From the NCBI RefSeq assembly GCF_034497705.1, contig NZ_JAXRUV010000005.1, forward strand, positions 1-64,000: a stretch of DNA of 64,000 nt, written 5' to 3'. Each line of letters opens with the position of its first letter. Positions within the stretch are counted from its first letter, which is position 1. The notes under the pieces are model-generated. The model did no database searches and was not told where the DNA came from. It was given only the letters and a program-made list of their open reading frames with translations. Positions 60,103-64,000 of the stretch are shown here, piece by piece. The translations under genes were made by a program, and so were the position numbers. The DNA is from Marinococcus luteus_A (GTDB lineage Bacteria > Bacillota > Bacilli > Bacillales > Marinococcaceae).

Positions 60103-60134
60103 ATTATAATAAACATTAATTGTATACGCTTTCA
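60103..60134 (-). promoter_or_regulatory. esterase promoter with overlapping cre site
   Basis: TATAAT (60108-60103) lies 17 nt from a poor -35 that is covered by TGAAAGCGTATACA (60134-60121). That 14-mer fits TGNAANCGNWWNCA at all fixed positions and is flanked by T and A as expected. Confidence 0.6.
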
Positions 60135-60261
60135 AAAATTGCCAAAGGTACTGGCTGTGCTGATATTCTAATTATAATGGCTGCTGTATTCATCTACAAT
60201 CAATAAATGAAAAACAGAAAAGATCTTTCAAAGCATGCTTTTCGCTCAGGTCATGTCATTG

Positions 60262-60660
60262 TTAATCAGAAGGGAGATTCAGTTGCCAGGAGACATTGAA
60301 TTTATCCTGGATCCAGGCGAAGCGTTTACTAAAACCGTAATCCTTTAAAGCCATCAGCTTTTTACCACCCTCAGAAAGATGATTGTACAAGTACTCAATC
60401 TCCTGGTCGGATTCGCAGTTAACAAAAAGCGAAAAAGAGGGCGTGAATGTAAAATCGTGCTTCACGTTACTGTCCATGCATATGAATTCCTGCCCCTGAA
60501 GAGAAAGTATGGCCTGCATAACGTTTCCTTCTTCCCCGGATTCGTGCGGGCCATAACGGCTCAAGCTCACAATTTTCGCTTCATCAAGCAGGCTAGCATA
60601 ATAATTGAGTGCTTCTTCTGCGTTCCCCTGAAACATAAGGAAAGGTTTAATTGCTGCCAT
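60262..60660 (-). CDS. VOC-superfamily (PhnB-like) protein
   Basis: The 132-residue product begins IKPFLMFQGNAEEALNYYASL, the signature of the PhnB/3-demethylubiquinone methyltransferase-like glyoxalase-fold group. It continues with FICMDSNVKHDFTFTPSFSLFV and WIQDKFNVSWQL. Despite database names these proteins lack a methyltransferase fold and their function is mostly unknown. AAAGGAG precedes the ATG. Confidence 0.85.
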   Translation of the reverse strand: MAAIKPFLMFQGNAEEALNYYASLLDEAKIVSLSRYGPHESGEEGNVMQAILSLQGQEFICMDSNVKHDFTFTPSFSLFVNCESDQEIEYLYNHLSEGGKKLMALKDYGFSKRFAWIQDKFNVSWQLNLPSD

Positions 60661-60851
60661 CGGTACTCGCTCCTTTTATTTTAATTCTTTCTATTTGTGT
60701 TCCCTTGATAAGAATTTTTGAAGCAGGACTCCAGACTTAGTTTTTCTTTATTAACCAACAGGTGTTGTTATCTTTGTAAAAAATTATATATATGGTCCTA
60801 TCCTCCTTTAGTGCATGCTGCCTTACAATAAAAGAAAATTCAGTGGAATGG

Positions 60852-61118
60852 ATGGTGGCGGTGAATACGAAGATGACGATGCCATGGATTATAATGACAG
60901 CAGCAGTGGAGTTTCCGGCGCTTCTTCTGTCTGCCGGCTGCTTCTTTGCTCTTGCGGGAGTTCTGCATATTCCAGCATATATTTCCTTAATCAGTGTTTT
61001 TGTGATTCATTACTTTTACTACGAAAAAATATTCTATAAAAAATGGCGGCAGGCACTGTTCGTCGTCGTAAACACCAGTGGTATTACTGTACTTCTTTTT
61101 TTCCTCGGATCAATTTAA
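60852..61118 (+). CDS. small membrane protein, about 88 residues
   Basis: The product has three hydrophobic segments (PWIIMTAAVEFPALLLSAG, HIPAYISLISVFVIHYFYY, ALFVVVNTSGITVLLFFLG) separated by short basic loops. No family is recognised. The start is uncertain: ATG 60852 is used, while ATG 60873 has a GGCGGTG site at 9 nt and would be seven residues shorter. A clear terminator follows. Confidence 0.6.
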   Translation: MVAVNTKMTMPWIIMTAAVEFPALLLSAGCFFALAGVLHIPAYISLISVFVIHYFYYEKIFYKKWRQALFVVVNTSGITVLLFFLGSI

Positions 61119-61130
61119 TAATAATTTTTT

Positions 61131-61160
61131 AAGCAGTGCTCATGCCGGCGCTGCTTTTTT
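61131..61160 (+). terminator. terminator of the small membrane protein gene
   Basis: AAGCAGTGC and GCGCTGCTT form a 9-bp stem (one G-T pair) and are followed by TTTTTT. Confidence 0.8.
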
Positions 61161-61245
61161 CTTAGACCTTATTTTCAAATGTAAATGGGTAAATAATATT
61201 CATGTTTTAGTTTATTCAGCTGTTTTTTGAGGAAGGAGAGGATTA

Positions 61246-61305
61246 TTGATATTTTTCATATGGATATATTGTGATTTATTGCTTGTAGTTTCCTGCGTTT
61301 CTTAA
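61246..61305 (+). CDS. possible 19-residue hydrophobic leader peptide upstream of the BCCT gene
   Basis: A TTG preceded by GGAAGGAG at 7 nt opens a 19-codon frame encoding MIFFIWIYCDLLLVVSCVS. It ends 45 bp before the BCCT start. The binding site is as good as that of any real gene here. It could be a small membrane subunit, a leader peptide or a remnant. The length makes coincidence possible. Confidence 0.3.
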   Translation: MIFFIWIYCDLLLVVSCVS

Positions 61306-61350
61306 TTTTCACAGCCATTATGAAAAGACAAAATAAAAAGGGGGATATCA

Positions 61351-62910
61351 ATGAGTGAACAGAAGGACAATCAGCAGTCAAAATTAAAGCTGATTGATTA
61401 CAGTATTTTTGTACCGGCTCTTTTAATCATCATTGCCATCTGTATACCGCTTGCGTTATACGAAACACGCAGCATGGAAGTTTTAAATGGAATTTTTGAT
61501 TCCATTGTAGAAGTATTTACTTGGGGGTATCTCTGGTACGGTATAATTCTTCTTGCTGCCGGACTTTATTTTTCTTTTTCCAAATATGGAAAAGTGGTGC
61601 TCGGAGACCCATTATCAAAACCCCGTTTTTCCCTGTTTGAATACGCCTCGATTCTAATTGCTATGGGGCTCGGCTCCACTATTATGCGTACCGGTATGGT
61701 GCAGTGGACCTCCGTAGCAAGCGACCCTCCAAACGGTGTGGAAGTTGGTTCCACCGAGGCCCTCATGTGGGGGAACTCCTACAGCATGTTCCTTTGGAGC
61801 TTTCAGACATTCGCTATTTTCGTTATGGCGGCGCCAGCAATGGCGTACATTCTTCATGTGCGCAAACGTCCTTTGATGCGGATTTCTGAAGCTTGCCGCG
61901 TGCTTTTTGGTGATCGGTTCACTGACGGCCTTGGCGGTAAATTTTTGGATGTTATTTTTCTGATCAGTATTCTGGCAGGTGCTGCAGTAACGCTTGGACT
62001 CGGATCTCCAATCATTACCAACAACCTTGCAGAGCTGCTTGGAATCGAAATAAGCTTTGGCCTTACGCTGATTGTTACACTTGTTTGGGTGTTCATGTTT
62101 TCCGTAAGCGCCTATCTCGGCATCGAAAAGGGAATCAAACGCCTGAGTACGTTTAATATGTACTTAGCAGGGATATTCGCTCTATTTATTATGATAGCCG
62201 GGCCGGGAATATTTATCTTAAATTATTTCACAGGCAGCCTCGGCTTTCTTATGAGCAACTATATTAACATTTCCTTTTACACTGAAGCCCTTTCTTCCGG
62301 AGAGGCCAGTTATATAAAGGGTAACACCGTATTCTGGTTCGCTTATAACGCTACTTGGGCTATGCTGCACAGCGTATTTGCCGCGAAAATCTCCCAGGGC
62401 CGCACGGTGAAAGAAATGATTTTGACGTATCTGGCGGCTCCAACGATTATCTCCTGGGCGGCTACAGGAGTTCTCGGTGGACTTGGTGTAGACAGATTTT
62501 TAAATGGAAATCTCGACGTGCTGAGCATTGTGGAGAATCAGGGTAGTATGGCAGCAATACCGCAAATTTTGACTACACTGCCATTCGCTGGATTTGCATT
62601 AGTCATCTTTATGGTTGTCGCATTGATCTTCTTAACAACGACACTTGACTCTACCACTTATACTATCTCAGCTTATGCAAGCACCGAAGATATGAGTAAA
62701 AACGAGCCTTCTAGATTCCTTCGTATTGTTGTGGCTGTCATTATCACTACGCTGGCCTTGATCTTAATGAGAATTGGAGGTCTTCCTCCGCTCGAAGTTC
62801 TTTCTGGCCTGATGGGGCTGCCGATAATCGTCATCCAGTTCCTGACGATTGCAGCAGCGAAGAAAATGATGGATCAGGACAAAGCATGGATTCACAACGT
62901 AAGAGAATAA
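61351..62910 (+). CDS. divergent BCCT-family transporter
   Basis: The 519-residue product has about twelve membrane segments and the BCCT length. A recognisable ISQGRTVKEMI segment corresponds to the family's ARISRGRTIREF signature, followed by FLTTTLDSTTYTISAYAS. The tryptophan-rich substrate box around it is replaced (FWFAYNATWAMLHSVFA instead of YWAWWISWSPF). The substrate may therefore not be a classical betaine or carnitine. GGGGG precedes the ATG. An acetamidase/formamidase gene follows, separated by a terminator. Confidence 0.82.
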   Translation: MSEQKDNQQSKLKLIDYSIFVPALLIIIAICIPLALYETRSMEVLNGIFDSIVEVFTWGYLWYGIILLAAGLYFSFSKYGKVVLGDPLSKPRFSLFEYASILIAMGLGSTIMRTGMVQWTSVASDPPNGVEVGSTEALMWGNSYSMFLWSFQTFAIFVMAAPAMAYILHVRKRPLMRISEACRVLFGDRFTDGLGGKFLDVIFLISILAGAAVTLGLGSPIITNNLAELLGIEISFGLTLIVTLVWVFMFSVSAYLGIEKGIKRLSTFNMYLAGIFALFIMIAGPGIFILNYFTGSLGFLMSNYINISFYTEALSSGEASYIKGNTVFWFAYNATWAMLHSVFAAKISQGRTVKEMILTYLAAPTIISWAATGVLGGLGVDRFLNGNLDVLSIVENQGSMAAIPQILTTLPFAGFALVIFMVVALIFLTTTLDSTTYTISAYASTEDMSKNEPSRFLRIVVAVIITTLALILMRIGGLPPLEVLSGLMGLPIIVIQFLTIAAAKKMMDQDKAWIHNVRE

Positions 62911-62919
62911 GAAAGCTTT

Positions 62920-62950
62920 TGCCGGGCCTCCTTATGGAGCCCGGTTTTTT
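62920..62950 (+). terminator. terminator of the BCCT gene
   Basis: GCCGGGCCTCC and GGAGCCCGG pair around TTAT with one bulge and are followed by six T. Confidence 0.85.
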
Positions 62951-62998
62951 ATTAAGAAGAATACCGTCAACTGGGCTAACCCCCTCTTCCGTGTTAAA

Positions 62999-63014
62999 GT
63001 TAGAATATTCTAAC
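62999..63014. promoter_or_regulatory. 16-bp perfect palindrome upstream of the acetamidase gene
   Basis: GTTAGAATATTCTAAC is fully self-complementary, contains a -10-like TAGAAT and lies directly before the ribosome binding site of the gene at 63031. It is a good candidate operator. Confidence 0.5.
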
Positions 63015-63030
63015 AAGGGAGTGGATAGAT

Positions 63031-64000
63031 ATGGAGGCAAAGCAAACCGTATACGTTAATACCTTTACAGATGGCATGCTTGACCCGGCTCTTGAAATGG
63101 AATATAAAGTTAAAGACGGCGGCCGGATTGTAGCCAATACCACCCCGGGATGCTGGGGGCCGATGATCACCCCTGCCCTGCGGGGCGGACATGAAGTGAC
63201 AAAGCCGGTGTATGTCGAAGGCGCAGAAGTCGGCGACGCTGTTGTAATCAGGATCAAGTCTATTGAAATCACTTCTCAGGCAACAGCCTCCGGCAATGAC
63301 AAAGCAGTAGACGGCCGATTTGTCGGCGATCCGTTCGTTGCCGTCCAGTGCCCGGGCTGCGGGCAGATGCATCCAAAAACAGTGATTAAAGGCATTGGTC
63401 AGGAAGCGGTCCGGTGCGCTAACTGTGACCAGGATGTCACCCCATTTGTATTTACAAACGCCTATACTATGGCTTTTAACGATAATAAATCTATTGGACT
63501 TACCCTTTCCCGGGAAGCAGCTGAAAAAATTGCCACAGACGGGAAAAATTACATGAACACTCCTGAAAATTCGATTCAAAATCCCGTAGTGACCTTTGCT
63601 CCCCATGATATTATTGGTGCAGTAGCCAGAACGAGACCTTTTTTAGGCCAGCTTGGCACTACTCCGTCACGCGCTCTGCCTGATTCTCATAACGCTGGAG
63701 ACTTCGGGCAGGCATTGATCGATGCTCCCCATGAGTACGCTATTACTAAAAAACAATTGGAAGAACGAACAGACGGACACCTTGATATCAGCCGTGTCCG
63801 GGCCGGTGCTGTATTAGTCTGCCCGGTTAAAGTCCCTGGAGGCGGTGTCTATCTTGGTGACATGCATGCTATGCAGGGCGATGGAGAAATTGCCGGCCAC
63901 ACTACCGATGTTTCGGGGATTGTACACCTTCAGGCCGATGTTTTAAAAGAAGTAAAGTTAGACGGCCCGGTACTGCTCCCTCTTATTGAAGACCTTCCCT
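63031..64000 (+). CDS. acetamidase/formamidase (3' truncated by window)
   Basis: The frame from ATG 63031 (AAGGGAG 9 nt upstream) stays open to the window end for 323 codons. Family landmarks are the early NTTPGCWGPMITPALRGGHEV region, GTTPSRALPDSHNAGDFGQ and the metal-site motif GDMHAMQGDGEIAGHTTDV. These enzymes hydrolyse formamide, acetamide or related amides to ammonia and the acid. A four-cysteine zinc-ribbon-like insertion (CPGCGQMH ... CANCDQ, residues about 109-133) lies in the middle. The gene sits behind a BCCT transporter gene, suggesting uptake and hydrolysis of a nitrogen compound. Confidence 0.85.
   Translation, partial: MEAKQTVYVNTFTDGMLDPALEMEYKVKDGGRIVANTTPGCWGPMITPALRGGHEVTKPVYVEGAEVGDAVVIRIKSIEITSQATASGNDKAVDGRFVGDPFVAVQCPGCGQMHPKTVIKGIGQEAVRCANCDQDVTPFVFTNAYTMAFNDNKSIGLTLSREAAEKIATDGKNYMNTPENSIQNPVVTFAPHDIIGAVARTRPFLGQLGTTPSRALPDSHNAGDFGQALIDAPHEYAITKKQLEERTDGHLDISRVRAGAVLVCPVKVPGGGVYLGDMHAMQGDGEIAGHTTDVSGIVHLQADVLKEVKLDGPVLLPLIEDLP

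Noticed and set aside
63010..63606. 198-codon minus-strand ORF at the right edge
   Set aside because: It is antisense to the acetamidase/formamidase frame, which has family motifs and a proper start.
1..64000. CRISPR arrays, tRNA/rRNA genes, insertion sequences, prophage or integrase genes
   Set aside because: I looked for clustered direct repeats, cloverleaf-like segments, transposase motifs and terminal repeats. Only the 93-bp coding repeat and regulatory repeats were found.

Overview
The window looks like chromosome from a Bacillaceae-type Firmicute. Ribosome binding sites are strong AAAGGAGG types with frequent TTG and GTG starts, there are many rho-independent terminators, and the gene content closely follows the B. 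subtilis acsA-ccpA-murC-ytp/yto/leuS neighbourhood. Two very acidic low-complexity proteins, a BCCT transporter and several small membrane proteins would suit a halophilic or alkaliphilic member, but that is inference. No rRNA, tRNA, CRISPR array, insertion sequence or prophage was seen.

Layout. Bases 1-8500 hold the 3' end of an acidic repeat protein, a small membrane protein, acsA divergent from acuABC, ccpA, the fused chorismate mutase/DAHP synthase gene and ytxGH. Bases 8.6-19.9 kb hold murC, an unrecognised gene, nicotinate phosphoribosyltransferase, sftA, ytpR, ytpQ, ytpP, a PfoR-like EIIC protein, a DUF84 NTPase, ytoP and ytzB. Bases 19.9-31.3 kb hold the fruRKA fructose operon, ytnP, trmB, ytmP, purU, an unknown gene, lrgAB, thpR and a cysteine synthase paralogue (ytkP). 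Bases 31.3-44.8 kb hold a tiny HTH regulator with a long leader, an overlapping cluster (Rossmann protein / pseudouridine synthase / FGGY kinase), an FtsW-like SEDS protein with the flippase ytgP, yjbQ, ytfP, leuS with an attenuator-like leader, mnmL-mnmM and a beta-carbonic anhydrase. Bases 44.8-64 kb are more accessory: ytpAB, ytoA, a probable peptide/regulator pair, a FusB-like EF-G-binding protein, LysR/YeiH, an EamA transporter, brnQ behind a terminator, a formate/nitrite-type channel, an iron alcohol dehydrogenase, a duplicated Rho-N-like acidic protein, a SunI-like PH protein, an esterase with a cre site, a divergent BCCT transporter and an acetamidase/formamidase running off the right edge.

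How the genes work together. Carbon catabolite control is one theme: acsA, acuABC (control of acetyl-CoA synthetase by acetylation), ccpA and near-consensus cre sites at acsA, ccpA and the esterase. Cell-wall growth and chromosome partition form a second (murC, FtsW-like, ytgP, sftA). tRNA and translation genes form a third (leuS, trmB, mnmL/mnmM, ytpR, thpR, pseudouridine synthase, FusB-like).

The most interesting locus is 47.37-48.57 kb. An unlisted 41-codon gene encodes a signal-like secreted peptide ending in DIPHQY. It has a strong ribosome binding site and lies head-to-head with an HTH-TPR regulator of the PlcR/NprR type. The architecture suggests an undescribed peptide quorum-sensing pair.
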